Source: Lachnospiraceae bacterium MD308
GTDB lineage: Bacteria > Bacillota > Clostridia > Lachnospirales > Lachnospiraceae
DNA length: 51,883 nucleotides
NCBI GenBank assembly: GCA_010206225.2
Contig: VIQU02000026.1
Location: 6,287-58,169, forward strand
Direction of reading: 5' to 3'
Below are positions 42,184 through 51,021 of this stretch, in pieces. Made by a program: the position numbers and the translations under genes. The notes beneath the pieces are model-generated. The model did no database searches, had not been told where the DNA came from, and was given only the letters and a program-made list of their open reading frames with translations. Numbering within the stretch: the first letter of the stretch is position 1; every line of letters begins with the position of its first letter.

Positions 42184-42876
42184 ATGAAGAAGATATTTTT
42201 AGTGGAGGATGACAGTGCCATCGCAAGGAATCTGTCTTTGCTGCTGCGCTCAGAAGGATTTTCAGTCACTCATGCCCCTACAAAGAGTGCTGCAGCCGAA
42301 GTTCTTTCAGAACACAGGTTTGATCTGGCGCTGATTGACATATCCCTGCCGGACGGCAACGGATTTACAGTCTGTACGGAGATCAAAGCCCGGCAGGATA
42401 TTCCGGTCATCTTCCTGACGGCATCCGGAGATGAATCAAGCGTGGTCACAGGACTAAATATGGGCGCGGATGATTATATCACCAAGCCGTTCCGCCCCAG
42501 AGAGCTGGTCGCGCGCATTAAAACAGCTTTGCGGAAATACGGGCGGACATCTTCTGATTTTGAGACCGGCGGTCTGCATGTAGATATGGCGAGCGGAATC
42601 GTGAAGAAAAATGGCCGCGAAGTCTTTCTCTCTGCCCTGGAATACCGCCTTCTGCTTGTATTTGTCAGTAACCCGAAAAGTATTATCACAAGAGACAGGC
42701 TTTTGGATGAACTGTGGGACGCGGCGGGAGAGTTTGTCACGAATAATACACTGACGGTATATATCAAGCGCCTGCGGGAGAAGATAGAGGATAACCCGGC
42801 AGAACCGAAGCTCATCCTGACAGTGCGGGGGATGGGATACCGATTGGGGGTGCAGTATGGGGATGCTTCGGAATAA
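42184..42876 (+). CDS. OmpR-family response regulator
   Basis: 230 residues. The receiver domain has the acidic pocket ED-D near residues 8-10, the phosphorylation site Asp52 (LIDISLPDG) and the conserved Lys (ITKPF). A C-terminal winged helix of the OmpR/PhoB type follows (TNNTLTVYIKRLREKIE, then VRGMGYRL). It overlaps the sensor kinase gene by 20 bases. A likely target is the ABC transporter downstream, whose promoter carries repeated GTCAC boxes. Confidence 0.93.
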   Translation: MKKIFLVEDDSAIARNLSLLLRSEGFSVTHAPTKSAAAEVLSEHRFDLALIDISLPDGNGFTVCTEIKARQDIPVIFLTASGDESSVVTGLNMGADDYITKPFRPRELVARIKTALRKYGRTSSDFETGGLHVDMASGIVKKNGREVFLSALEYRLLLVFVSNPKSIITRDRLLDELWDAAGEFVTNNTLTVYIKRLREKIEDNPAEPKLILTVRGMGYRLGVQYGDASE

Positions 42877-43852
42877 AGAAATCAGACAGTTCGTTATATG
42901 CTTTTTGGTGATAACGGCAGGCATTCTTTATATAGGATACAAGTTCAATCCGGCGGCAGGAATTCTTGCCGCCTTTTCTGCATGCATGTACGGCATTCTT
43001 TTTTTCTTGTTTACAAGAGACAGATATAAAAAAATCGCGCAGATTTCAGAAGAGATCGATCAGATACTTCATGATTCAGAAAGGATTTATATTGCGGATT
43101 CAGAGGAAGGGGAGCTTTCGATTTTAAAGAGTGAGGTCACGAAGATGACACTTCGGATCCGGGAGCAGAACAGCGCGCTTAAGAGAGAAAAGGAGCGGCT
43201 TGCGGAATCTTTGGCGGACATTGCCCATCAGCTTCGGACGCCCCTTACTTCTGCAAATCTGATCTTGTCATTGCTGGAAGATCATCCAAAGGAGGAAGAA
43301 AGAAGAGAACTTCTCCGGGAGACAGAGCAGTTATTTTCTCAGATGGATACACTGCTTACCTCACTTCTTAAGCTGTCCCGCTTAGATGCAGGAATTATTA
43401 TTTTTCGGAAAGAAAAGGTGGAAGTGAAGAGCCTGATCGAAGCAGCCTTGCGTCCTCTGCTGATCCCCATGGAGATACATGAGATTGCGCTTGAGACAGA
43501 GCTTCCTGATGAAATATATATCGAGGGAGATTTTGAGTGGCTTTCAGAGGGAATCCGGAATGTGATCAAGAATTGTATGGAAAGTGCGAAAGACGGAGGG
43601 TGGATTCGTATTTCATGTCAGGATACGGTACTCTATACAGAGATTACGGTGCATGACAGCGGGAAGGGATTTGAAAAGGAGGAGCTGTCAAAGGTATTTG
43701 AGAGATTTTACAGGGGAAAAGATACAAAGACGGCGGGGTATGGTATCGGACTAGCCCTTTGCCGGACGATCATTACCAGACAGGGAGGTACGATCACTGC
43801 AAAAAATCATCCGAAAGGCGGGGCATTGTTCGTCATGAGATTTCCCAAGTGA
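42857..43852 (+). CDS. Sensor histidine kinase
   Basis: 331 residues. Two membrane helices close together near the N-terminus (about 13-28 and 34-52) leave almost no extracellular loop, the intramembrane-sensing layout of BceS-like kinases. Then come the phosphoacceptor His124 (ADIAHQLRTPL) and an ATPase domain with N (NVIKNCMESA), G1 (DSGKGF) and G2 (GYGIGLAL) boxes. Kinases of this shape usually work with an FtsX-type ABC transporter in sensing cell-envelope stress or peptides, and one follows here. Confidence 0.92.
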   Translation: MGMLRNKEIRQFVICFLVITAGILYIGYKFNPAAGILAAFSACMYGILFFLFTRDRYKKIAQISEEIDQILHDSERIYIADSEEGELSILKSEVTKMTLRIREQNSALKREKERLAESLADIAHQLRTPLTSANLILSLLEDHPKEEERRELLRETEQLFSQMDTLLTSLLKLSRLDAGIIIFRKEKVEVKSLIEAALRPLLIPMEIHEIALETELPDEIYIEGDFEWLSEGIRNVIKNCMESAKDGGWIRISCQDTVLYTEITVHDSGKGFEKEELSKVFERFYRGKDTKTAGYGIGLALCRTIITRQGGTITAKNHPKGGALFVMRFPK

Positions 43853-43902
43853 CAAAACAGTCACTTTAAAGTCACGGAAATGTAAGTGGAATTGTTTATG
43901 AT
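43847..43902 (+). promoter_or_regulatory. Response-regulator-type box and promoter of the ABC operon
   Basis: AAGTGAC (43847-43853) and GTCACTT (43860-43866) form an inverted repeat. AGTCAC also recurs directly at 43859 and 43870, 11 bp apart, as OmpR-type sites do. A TATGAT -10 lies at 43897-43902 with no good -35, so activation by a bound regulator would be needed. Confidence 0.55.
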
Positions 43903-43948
43903 AGAGTCAGTTCCGGAACAAAGGACTTTAGAAAGGAAGGTTTCAACT

Positions 43949-44635
43949 ATGGGATTTTTAAAAATTCATGAACTGTGCAAGGTCTATGGCAGGGGCGAGA
44001 ATCAGGTTGCTGCATTGGACCATGTTTCACTTGACATTAAAAGAGGGGAGTTTACGGCGATCATCGGAACATCGGGTTCCGGGAAATCTACCCTGCTCCA
44101 TGCCATCGGCTGTGTGGATGTACCGACGAGCGGTAAGATTTATCTGAACGGACAGGATGTGTATGCTCAGAGCAGTGATAAGCTGGCGATTTTCAGGAGA
44201 CGGCAGGTTGGTCTGATCTACCAGTTCCACAATCTGATCCCGACTTTAAATGTAGTAGAGAATATCACGCTTCCCATCCTTATGGATAAAAGAAAGGTAA
44301 ACCAGAAGAGGCTTTCTGAGCTTTTACATCTCTTGGGACTTGAGGAAAGGAAAAACCACCTGCCTAACCAGCTTTCCGGAGGCCAGCAGCAGAGAGTCGC
44401 TATCGGGCGTGCGCTGATGAACGCGCCTCAGGTCATGCTTGCGGATGAACCGACAGGGAGCCTTGACAGTAAGAACGGACATGAAATCATAAAACTTTTA
44501 AAAGAAAGCAACCGGATCTATGGGCAGACGCTTTTACTTGTTACCCACGATGAGAGCATTGCTTTACAGGCAGACCGCATCATCGGAATTTCCGATGGAA
44601 GAGTTGTGCGGGATGAAAAGGTGGTGCGCTCATGA
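43949..44635 (+). CDS. ABC transporter ATP-binding protein (MacB/BceA/LolD-like)
   Basis: 228 residues from ATG 43949, preceded by AAAGGAAGG. Walker A is GTSGSGKST (40-48), the signature is LSGGQQQRVAIGRAL, Walker B is VMLADEPTGSLDS, and the switch His is in LLVTHD. It powers the FtsX-type permease whose gene overlaps its stop (ATGA). With the two-component system upstream this forms a likely envelope-stress or antimicrobial-peptide response module. Confidence 0.95.
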   Translation: MGFLKIHELCKVYGRGENQVAALDHVSLDIKRGEFTAIIGTSGSGKSTLLHAIGCVDVPTSGKIYLNGQDVYAQSSDKLAIFRRRQVGLIYQFHNLIPTLNVVENITLPILMDKRKVNQKRLSELLHLLGLEERKNHLPNQLSGGQQQRVAIGRALMNAPQVMLADEPTGSLDSKNGHEIIKLLKESNRIYGQTLLLVTHDESIALQADRIIGISDGRVVRDEKVVRS

Positions 44636-47226
44636 ATATTTTTAACAAAGTTGCGTTTGAGGGGCTGAAAAAGAGCAAATCCCGGACATTTGTGACAATC
44701 ATCGGAGTCATACTTTCCGCCGCTCTTGTCAGCGCAGGGACTACTTTTGGAGTGTCTTTATTAAGCTATATGGTGCACGGGGCGGAAACGAAGACCGGAA
44801 GCTGGCATGTGGCGTTTGAGGGTGTGTCTTCTTCATTCGCGAAGGAGCGGATGGAAGACGAAGAAGTAGATAAGGCAGCCGTGACGGAGAATTTTGGCTA
44901 TGCAAAGCTTGACGGCCTCAAGACTCCTGACAGTCCCTATGTGTATATCGTCGGATATGATGAGGTGGATTTTGATATGCTTCCCGTTCAGTTAACAGTC
45001 GGACGTCTTCCTGAAAATGACAGCGAGGTCTTAGTATCAGGCGGAGTGCTGACCAGAGGGGGAGTGAACCTGTCGGAAGGCGATACGCTTGCGCTTTCTG
45101 TGGGAGACCGTATAAGGGGCGGCAGAAAGCTTACACAGTCAGATCCGTATCAAGATGGAAAGGAAAAGTTCAGGGCACGGGATAAGAAAACTTATACGGT
45201 TGTAGGAATCTGCCAGAAGCCTCCCTATGCGGATTCAGAAGATCCGGGATACACGCTGATCACAAGGGGCAAAAAAGGGGAAGGGGCGGACAGCGCCAAT
45301 GTGTTTGTAAGTCTTAAAAATCCCCGCAGGGTGAAAGCTTATGCAGGAAGCAGATCAGGGGGAGAAGCATATGTTCTGAATGATAATGTACTGCGTTTTA
45401 TGGGAACTTCGGGAAGCGATGTGTTTAATCTGCTTTTATATATGGTCGGCGGTATTGCGGCAGCCATTATTATGGTCAGCTCTGTATTTTTGATCCGCAA
45501 CGCATTCAATATCTCGCTGAATGAGCGCACCCGTCAGTTTGGAATTCTTATGTCAGTGGGGGCTACGAAAAAACAGCTTCAAAATTCCGTATTATTTGAG
45601 GGGGTGTGTATTGGGGCAGCAGGAATTCCGGCAGGTATCCTTTTGGGAATCGCAGGTACGAAGGCGGTGCTCTATGCAGTGGCGGAAAAATTTGAAGGGA
45701 TACTTTACAGCGGAGTATCCTTGAAAATGGTCCTGTCTCTGCCCGCGGTTTTGGCGGCGGTTTTTATCAGCTTCCTGACCATCCTGATATCCGCTTATTT
45801 GCCTGCCAGAAAGGCAGCAAGGATGCCAGTCATGGAATGCATCCGACAGACGAATGAAGTGAAAACAGAAGGGAAAGATGTAAGGACCGGAAGGCTTACA
45901 GGGCGTTTTTTTGGCCTTCCGGGCATGCTCGCCATGAAAAACTTCAAGCGGAACAAAAGACGGTACAGAAGTATCATTCTTTCGCTGGCTTTAAGTATAG
46001 TGATTTTCATTGCCACGAACAGCTTTGTTATAGAGCTCAAACAGGCATCGGAGGCGGCGGTTGTGTTCACCACCCACAACGTGACGTTTTCCTCAAATGA
46101 CATGCCGGATGAAGAGTTGTTTAAAATACGGGATCGGGTGAGGACAACAGAAGGCATAACAGATATTTTTTATCAGATGTCCGTCAACTGCCATACCGCG
46201 GTGCAGACAGATCAGATGACGGATGAATTAAAAGAGGCCATGAAGATTCCGGAAGGAAAAAAAGTAACTGATCTATCGCTAGTGTTTCAGATCATAGATG
46301 ACGATGCTTATAAAAAACTTGCGAAGGAAGCGAAGATTACAGAAAAAACCGACGGGGACAATGTAAGGCTTTTAGCAGTGGCAAAGATTTTTAAAGAGAC
46401 AAATCGTATGAGGAAAGTGAATGAATTCCCGGATATGTTTCGGAATCAAAAAGAAGATATCACGATAACACTGCCGGCAGAAAATGCGTCTGAGACCGGC
46501 ACAAAAAAAGCCGGAGAATCGAAGGTCAGCCTCCAGTTTGCGGAAGTGCTCATGCCGGATACCCTGCCTGTGTTAAAGAGTGAGGATGCCGGGGAAGAGG
46601 CGCCTTATGTATTTTCAGTGCTGGCGCCCTACTCTTTGAAGGATAAGCTGATCACGCCGGATACGCATATAACGGTTAAGGGGCTGTCAGTGAATTCCGG
46701 CAAAGCATCGAAGACAGAAAACAACATCAGGACAATGATGACGGATTCTGGAATGAATTACAGATACCTGCTTGTTAATATGGATAGTATGGCAGAGCAG
46801 AACAATAATATGATCTTTATAGCAAATGTGTTCTGCTATGTTTTTATTGCCATCATCTCTTTGATTGCCGTTGCCAATGTGTTTAACACGATATCTACCA
46901 ACATTAAGCTGAGACGCCGTGAACTTGCTATGCTGCGGTCCGTGGGGATGTCAGAGAGGTCGTTCCAGAAGATGATGAATTTTGAATGTATCCTCTATGG
47001 ACTCCGCGCTCTTATGTGGGGAATTCCCGTATCGCTCTTAGCGGCAGGAGGAATCTATCAGGTCATGCAGTTTGGGGCGGATAATATTGATTTTGTGATT
47101 CCCTGGGCGTGCATTGCAATCAGTATATTCAGTGTGTTTTTTATCGTGTTCATTACGATGATGTATTCCATCAGCAAGATAAAAAAGGAAAATATTATTG
47201 ATGCGCTCAGAGATGATATGACGTAA
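44632..47226 (+). CDS. FtsX-type ABC transporter permease (duplicated)
   Basis: 864 residues and two FtsX repeats, each with one N-terminal helix, a large extracellular domain (about 200-250 residues) and three further helices; eight membrane segments in all. The typical FtsX text NERTRQFGILMSVGATKKQL occurs in the first half and RRRELAMLRSVGMSERSFQ in the second. Such mechanotransmission permeases, with an upstream intramembrane kinase, often serve in peptide resistance or sensing. Start overlaps the ATPase stop. A strong terminator follows. Confidence 0.92.
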   Translation: MNIFNKVAFEGLKKSKSRTFVTIIGVILSAALVSAGTTFGVSLLSYMVHGAETKTGSWHVAFEGVSSSFAKERMEDEEVDKAAVTENFGYAKLDGLKTPDSPYVYIVGYDEVDFDMLPVQLTVGRLPENDSEVLVSGGVLTRGGVNLSEGDTLALSVGDRIRGGRKLTQSDPYQDGKEKFRARDKKTYTVVGICQKPPYADSEDPGYTLITRGKKGEGADSANVFVSLKNPRRVKAYAGSRSGGEAYVLNDNVLRFMGTSGSDVFNLLLYMVGGIAAAIIMVSSVFLIRNAFNISLNERTRQFGILMSVGATKKQLQNSVLFEGVCIGAAGIPAGILLGIAGTKAVLYAVAEKFEGILYSGVSLKMVLSLPAVLAAVFISFLTILISAYLPARKAARMPVMECIRQTNEVKTEGKDVRTGRLTGRFFGLPGMLAMKNFKRNKRRYRSIILSLALSIVIFIATNSFVIELKQASEAAVVFTTHNVTFSSNDMPDEELFKIRDRVRTTEGITDIFYQMSVNCHTAVQTDQMTDELKEAMKIPEGKKVTDLSLVFQIIDDDAYKKLAKEAKITEKTDGDNVRLLAVAKIFKETNRMRKVNEFPDMFRNQKEDITITLPAENASETGTKKAGESKVSLQFAEVLMPDTLPVLKSEDAGEEAPYVFSVLAPYSLKDKLITPDTHITVKGLSVNSGKASKTENNIRTMMTDSGMNYRYLLVNMDSMAEQNNNMIFIANVFCYVFIAIISLIAVANVFNTISTNIKLRRRELAMLRSVGMSERSFQKMMNFECILYGLRALMWGIPVSLLAAGGIYQVMQFGADNIDFVIPWACIAISIFSVFFIVFITMMYSISKIKKENIIDALRDDMT

Positions 47227-47230
47227 ATAA

Positions 47231-47267
47231 ATCGCCGCAATTCCAGACAGGATTGCGGTGATTTTAA
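47231..47267 (+). terminator. Terminator after the ABC operon
   Basis: ATCGCCGCAATTCC pairs with GGATTGCGGTGAT (one mismatch, one bulge), followed by TTTTA. Confidence 0.8.
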
Positions 47268-47396
47268 AGTTTGCATAAAAACTGGTTGATATTATCAGTC
47301 GAAAATAGTATATTGAAGGGAGATGAAGCAAGAAAAATCAGGGACAGGGAATCGGTATGGAACTTATTTTGACTTGTATGTTATGGGAGTGATGAT

Positions 47397-47876
47397 ATGA
47401 GAAAAGGATTTTTTAAGCTTACAATGAAAATGTTATTGCTTTGTATCTGTACTGCGTTGCTTTTCTATATACGGGGAGCAGCGGCAGAAGGGGACGGAGA
47501 AGAACAGCAGACAGGTCAGGGGACTGATGCGGACCAGCAGTCCGGCCGGAAAACAGGAGCAGACCGACAGGCAGCGCAGCAGGCAGAATTAAGACAGCGC
47601 GAGGCTTTAGAGCACGAAAGAGCAGCGCGTCTTGGCGAAGAACAACGTGAAAGAGGGAGAAGAATTACCGAAGAGAAGGAAGCAGCAGCAAGGCAGATAG
47701 CAAAAGAGGAGGAGGAAAGAATAAGGCCGGTTGAGACAACAGAGCAAAAGAGGACAGCGCAGCTCGGCGATGAACAGAGGAAAAGAGGAAGGCAGATTAC
47801 CGAGGATCAGGAAAGAACGGCAAGACAGATAGAGCAGAGAGCTCAGGCATGGATACAGAAAAGACAGACACAATAG
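47397..47876 (+). CDS. Secreted Glu/Gln/Arg-rich repeat protein, unknown function
   Basis: 159 residues. An N-terminal signal peptide (basic MRKGFFKLTMK, core MLLLCICTALLFYI, cleavage near GAAAEG) is followed by a highly charged helical region. Two copies of an approximately 40-residue repeat are visible: ARLGEEQRERGRRITEE and AQLGDEQRKRGRQITED, each followed by ARQI. It is likely a secreted or wall-located coiled coil. No catalytic motif or cysteine is seen in the mature part, and no family is recognised. It sits between the ABC operon and the structured RNA gap. Confidence 0.65.
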   Translation: MRKGFFKLTMKMLLLCICTALLFYIRGAAAEGDGEEQQTGQGTDADQQSGRKTGADRQAAQQAELRQREALEHERAARLGEEQRERGRRITEEKEAAARQIAKEEEERIRPVETTEQKRTAQLGDEQRKRGRQITEDQERTARQIEQRAQAWIQKRQTQ

Positions 47877-47940
47877 TAGACTGAATATTTTGCTCAAATA
47901 AGACAATTAAAAGTAATTAACAAAAAAATTAAATAATATA

Positions 47941-47967
47941 TTGACAAAACTGGAGCTATGTGATAAT
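47941..47967 (+). promoter_or_regulatory. Promoter of the intergenic RNA
   Basis: Perfect TTGACA (47941-47946), 15-bp spacer and GATAAT (47962-47967) with an extended TG-T in front. Transcription should start near 47974. Confidence 0.6.
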
Positions 47968-47973
47968 CTATAT

Positions 47974-48267
47974 TTAACAAATAACAAGAGCGACTTACAA
48001 GACAGACGCGAGCTGTAAGTAAGAAGATGTTATTTCAGTCGGCACAGGTGTTGAGAAGGGATTCCTGAAAAAGCGCGCAAAGTATCAGGAATCAGAAAAA
48101 TTTATGAAAGGCAGGTACAGACCACCAAAAGTTTGAATTTATTAAAAAATCGGGTAAGTGCTTGAAGTGACTTAAGAGGACTTGCACCAGAGCGAAAGAG
48201 GTAAAATGAATGATTGAAAGTTCTGTGTAAAGGCGGGTATTGATGAGAAATTAATACCCGTCTTTAC
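47974..48267 (+). ncRNA. Candidate structured non-coding RNA (unidentified)
   Basis: About 290 bases in a 613-base gap (47877-48489) with no plausible protein gene. The 5' end folds into a nested hairpin: an 8-bp outer stem (47979-47986 with 48028-48035), a purine-rich internal loop, and a 7-bp inner stem (47993-47999 with 48014-48020) with a 14-base loop containing CGCG. A second perfect 9-bp stem (48060-48068 with 48085-48093) has a loop with GCGCGC that could kiss the first loop. A 15-bp hairpin (48227-48241 with 48253-48267, one G-T) closes the unit. It matches none of the RNA classes I could recall, including tmRNA, RNase P, SRP, and c-di-GMP or cobalamin riboswitches. Confidence 0.5.
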
Positions 48268-48282
48268 TGGTGTTTATATTTT
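48227..48282 (+). terminator. Terminator of the intergenic RNA
   Basis: 15-pair stem 48227-48241/48253-48267, loop of 11, followed by TGGTGTTTATATTTT. The T tract is interrupted. Confidence 0.6.
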
Positions 48283-48300
48283 GAAACTGATAAATTATAA

Positions 48301-48330
48301 TTGACGTTCTATGTTCCTGTATTATATAAT
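48301..48330 (+). promoter_or_regulatory. Promoter of the FIST-chemoreceptor operon
   Basis: TTGACG (48301-48306), 18-bp spacer, TATAAT (48325-48330). The 160-base leader that follows contains a CGGAC...GTCCG hairpin (48416-48446). Confidence 0.65.
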
Positions 48331-48489
48331 AAATTAGATTTGTGGCTTTCCATTATATGACAGTGGAATTTTTATATTTTTACATCTTAAGGCGGCGAAA
48401 GAGTCTATCTATATTCGGACCTGATGCTTTGCCACAGGCATGTCCGTTTGGTTTGCTGTTTGTGGAAATAATAAAGAAAGAGAGGTCTC

Positions 48490-49548
48490 ATGATGAAACA
48501 ATTTTTTGGAATGAGTCTGTGCGGGGAATTGCAGGAGGCGGTCCGCGGGTTGGACAGACCGCAATTTATTATGCTGCTTTCTAATAAAGATCAGTTTGAA
48601 GCGCATGTGAAGGAATTGGAGAGGATTTTCCCGGGAGTGCCGAGTATTGGCTGCATCGGTATGAGCTATGACACGAAGATAGTGGAACATGGAGTTGGTG
48701 TAATTGCTTTTCTGAATGGTGTTCAGGCCGCGGCGAACGTACTGGAGCAGGTATCTGTTATGCCGGTTAAGTATATTGAGAGACTTAAGCGGGATGTACA
48801 GTCGGTCGGCGCTTCACAGAACGATACGGTGTGCATTGATTTTTGCACCGGGAATGATGCGTGTGTGCTGACTACTATCAATACAGTATTGAAGCACAAG
48901 AAAATTTCGCTGGTAGGCGGAACAGGAGATGCAGGGAAAGTATCGGCCAATGGCAAAGTGTATGAGGATGCGGTAGTATACGGGCTGGTGAAGAATCTGA
49001 GCGGTAAAGTGAAGGCATATAAAGAGAACATTTATCATCGGCTGGAGAATTATCAGTTTATTGCTTCACGGACAGAAAAGGCCAATTACGTCATCGGCGC
49101 GCTCAATGACCGTCCGGCGAAACAGGTATATCAGGATATCCTGAAGGTGTCAGAACAGGATATTACAACTCAGACCTTTAAGAATCCATTTGGGAAGATT
49201 AATGGGGATGATATTTGTATCATATCAATCAAAGAAGTGAAAGGCGATGCACTGACTTGTTTCAGGCAGGTGAATGATTCGGATGTTCTTGTGATGCTCG
49301 AGCTTGGAGATTACAAGGCAGTGGTAAGACAGACGATTCAGCAGATACAGAATGATTTCCAAAGGATTTCGGCAGTGTTTTCCGTAAATTGCCTATTCCG
49401 GTATCTTTTATTTACTCAGAATAATTATATGCAGGAATATCTGGACGATATGAGTGCGCTGGGGAACCATGCGGGATTTGTGGGATATGGAGAGCATTAC
49501 AATAATCGATTTGTGAATCAGTCTATGACTTGCGTAGTATTTGAGTAA
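48490..49548 (+). CDS. FIST-domain sensory protein
   Basis: 352 residues (or 351 from the adjacent ATG 48493, which is better spaced from AGAGG at 48481). The N-terminal FIST_N half ([22 protein letters not shown], then a VGGTGDAG patch) and the C-terminal FIST_C half (ending [17 protein letters not shown]) are both present. FIST domains are predicted cytoplasmic ligand sensors, possibly for amino acids or similar small molecules. The soluble chemoreceptor gene follows 13 bases later, so the two proteins probably form a split receptor. Confidence 0.88.
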   Translation: MMKQFFGMSLCGELQEAVRGLDRPQFIMLLSNKDQFEAHVKELERIFPGVPSIGCIGMSYDTKIVEHGVGVIAFLNGVQAAANVLEQVSVMPVKYIERLKRDVQSVGASQNDTVCIDFCTGNDACVLTTINTVLKHKKISLVGGTGDAGKVSANGKVYEDAVVYGLVKNLSGKVKAYKENIYHRLENYQFIASRTEKANYVIGALNDRPAKQVYQDILKVSEQDITTQTFKNPFGKINGDDICIISIKEVKGDALTCFRQVNDSDVLVMLELGDYKAVVRQTIQQIQNDFQRISAVFSVNCLFRYLLFTQNNYMQEYLDDMSALGNHAGFVGYGEHYNNRFVNQSMTCVVFE

Positions 49549-49561
49549 AGGTGGTAGAAAT

Positions 49562-50515
49562 ATGTCATTTTGGAATAAAGATAAGCGGGAAGTAACAATA
49601 GAAAAGCCCGGAGAAGAAAAAAGCCTGGGTCCGGTATTGCATGTAATGGACAGCCTGAAGGATTATCATACGGAGCTTGTGCAGAAAGAGGTGGATTCTT
49701 TAAGAGAACTGAGTAAGATTGGCAGCTCTTTCAGAGATGTACTTGATGAGACGGAGGATTTTCATCAACAGCTGGAGGATTTCGGCGATCATTTTGCAGG
49801 GATTGAGCAGGTGTCGGGAGGATTTTCGACAGTGAAGGAGACGATTTCCAAATCAGTGGACCACGCGCAGAACGGAGTCGAGGAGCTTAAGAACAGTTCG
49901 CAGCAGGTGGAGGCTTATTTTGACGAGATGGGGAGTACTTTCGGCTCTTTGCAGGAGGCGGTAGTGAAGATTAAGAGATGTACCAGCAAGATTATTAAGA
50001 TTGCGGAACAGACGAATATTCTGGCGCTGAATGCGTCTGTTGAGGCGGCGCGCGCCGGAGAGCAGGGAAAAGGCTTTGCAGTTGTGGCGGTAGAAGTAAA
50101 GAAGCTTGCAGATGAGATCAAGAATCTGACCGAGGAGGTAGATTCCGGGATTAATGAGGTAGAGAATGGCGCGGACCAGCTTAACAACAGTATCGTGACA
50201 TCTCAGAAGGCGCTAGGAGAGAGTATTGGCAAAGTAAATGAGACGTATGATATGTTTGATGAGATCACTCAGTCTGCGGAAGGTGCAACATCTGTACATA
50301 TGGAGATTTCCGGTGTGATTGATGAATCAAGGATTGCTCTTGATCAGTTGTGCGGATTCTTCGATCAGATAAAGGATCGGTATCAGGATGTGATTCAGCA
50401 TATTGAGCGGGCAGGAGGTCTGGGAACGACAAAGAGCGCCATGTTTGAGGACATTGATAATATGATGTCGCAGATTCCGCCGATCATTCATGAGCACACA
50501 TCGAAAGAGCGCTGA
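49562..50515 (+). CDS. Soluble methyl-accepting chemotaxis-type protein
   Basis: About 317 residues from ATG 49562. There is no membrane helix and no obvious sensor domain. The long coiled coil contains the conserved receptor tip [19 protein letters not shown] with [16 protein letters not shown]. The tip would contact CheA and CheW. Input probably comes from the FIST protein encoded just upstream. No che or flagellar gene is in the window, so the output could be motility or another CheA-linked pathway. Confidence 0.9.
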   Translation: MSFWNKDKREVTIEKPGEEKSLGPVLHVMDSLKDYHTELVQKEVDSLRELSKIGSSFRDVLDETEDFHQQLEDFGDHFAGIEQVSGGFSTVKETISKSVDHAQNGVEELKNSSQQVEAYFDEMGSTFGSLQEAVVKIKRCTSKIIKIAEQTNILALNASVEAARAGEQGKGFAVVAVEVKKLADEIKNLTEEVDSGINEVENGADQLNNSIVTSQKALGESIGKVNETYDMFDEITQSAEGATSVHMEISGVIDESRIALDQLCGFFDQIKDRYQDVIQHIERAGGLGTTKSAMFEDIDNMMSQIPPIIHEHTSKER

Positions 50516-50554
50516 AAATCATAAAAAATGTGTTAAAAAAATTGAAAAAAACTA

Positions 50555-50583
50555 TTGACAAATGAGAAACTGTGTAGTATATT
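50555..50583 (+). promoter_or_regulatory. tRNA-Gly promoter
   Basis: Perfect TTGACA (50555-50560), 17-bp spacer and TATATT (50578-50583), 33 bases before the mature tRNA. Confidence 0.8.
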
Positions 50584-50615
50584 ATTTATTGTTCTAAGGA
50601 ACGCGAATAAGGAAT

Positions 50616-50688
50616 GCGACAGTGGCTCAGTTGGTAGAGTACGACCTTGCCAAGGTCGGGGTCGCGGGTTCGAACCCCGTCTGTCGCT
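50616..50688 (+). tRNA. tRNA-Gly (GCC)
   Basis: 73 bases. The acceptor stem GCGACAG (50616-50622) pairs with CTGTCGC (50681-50687), discriminator T. The anticodon stem CGACC/GGTCG holds anticodon GCC at 50649-50651, reading GGC and GGU. The T arm is GCGGG-TTCGAAC-CCCGT with one mismatch or wobble. CCA is not encoded and must be added. Confidence 0.96.
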
Positions 50689-50757
50689 CTGTGAAACACC
50701 GTAGAAAGGGGCTTTCTAGAATATTATCTGGCAAGTGTAATCAAAGGTGTAATCATT

Positions 50758-50822
50758 AAAATGGATACTAACATAATTTCCTGAATTGAGGATATTTAGA
50801 GAATTATGTTAGTATCCATTTT
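50758..50822. terminator. 21-bp perfect inverted repeat downstream of tRNA-Gly
   Basis: Bases 50758-50778 pair perfectly with 50802-50822 around a 23-base centre, with A-rich and T-rich flanks that suit termination in both directions. The AT-rich sequence could also be a mobile-element end. The remaining gap to 51021 holds no recognised gene. Confidence 0.55.
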
Positions 50823-51021
50823 TATTCACCATAATTATACTTAAAAAATATAATATAGGCTCTCGGAATTTTGAGCCTACCGACTAAGATTCACCAGTCG
50901 GATGAACCTTGAAAAGTAAATATTATCCAGAAGAGATATGACAAGTAATAAATGACGAAAAAATGGCGCACTTTCATAGACCTTGTGCCCGACATGGTTT
51001 ATAATGGTATTGCTTATGAAG

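Noticed and set aside
47974-48267. Known riboswitch classes (c-di-GMP I and II, cobalamin, SAM, THF, ydaO) for the intergenic RNA
   Set aside because: None of the conserved core sequences of these classes could be found by eye. A covariance search would decide.
48342-48584. 80-codon frame overlapping the FIST gene start
   Set aside because: It overlaps the FIST coding region in another frame, and its composition does not look like a protein.
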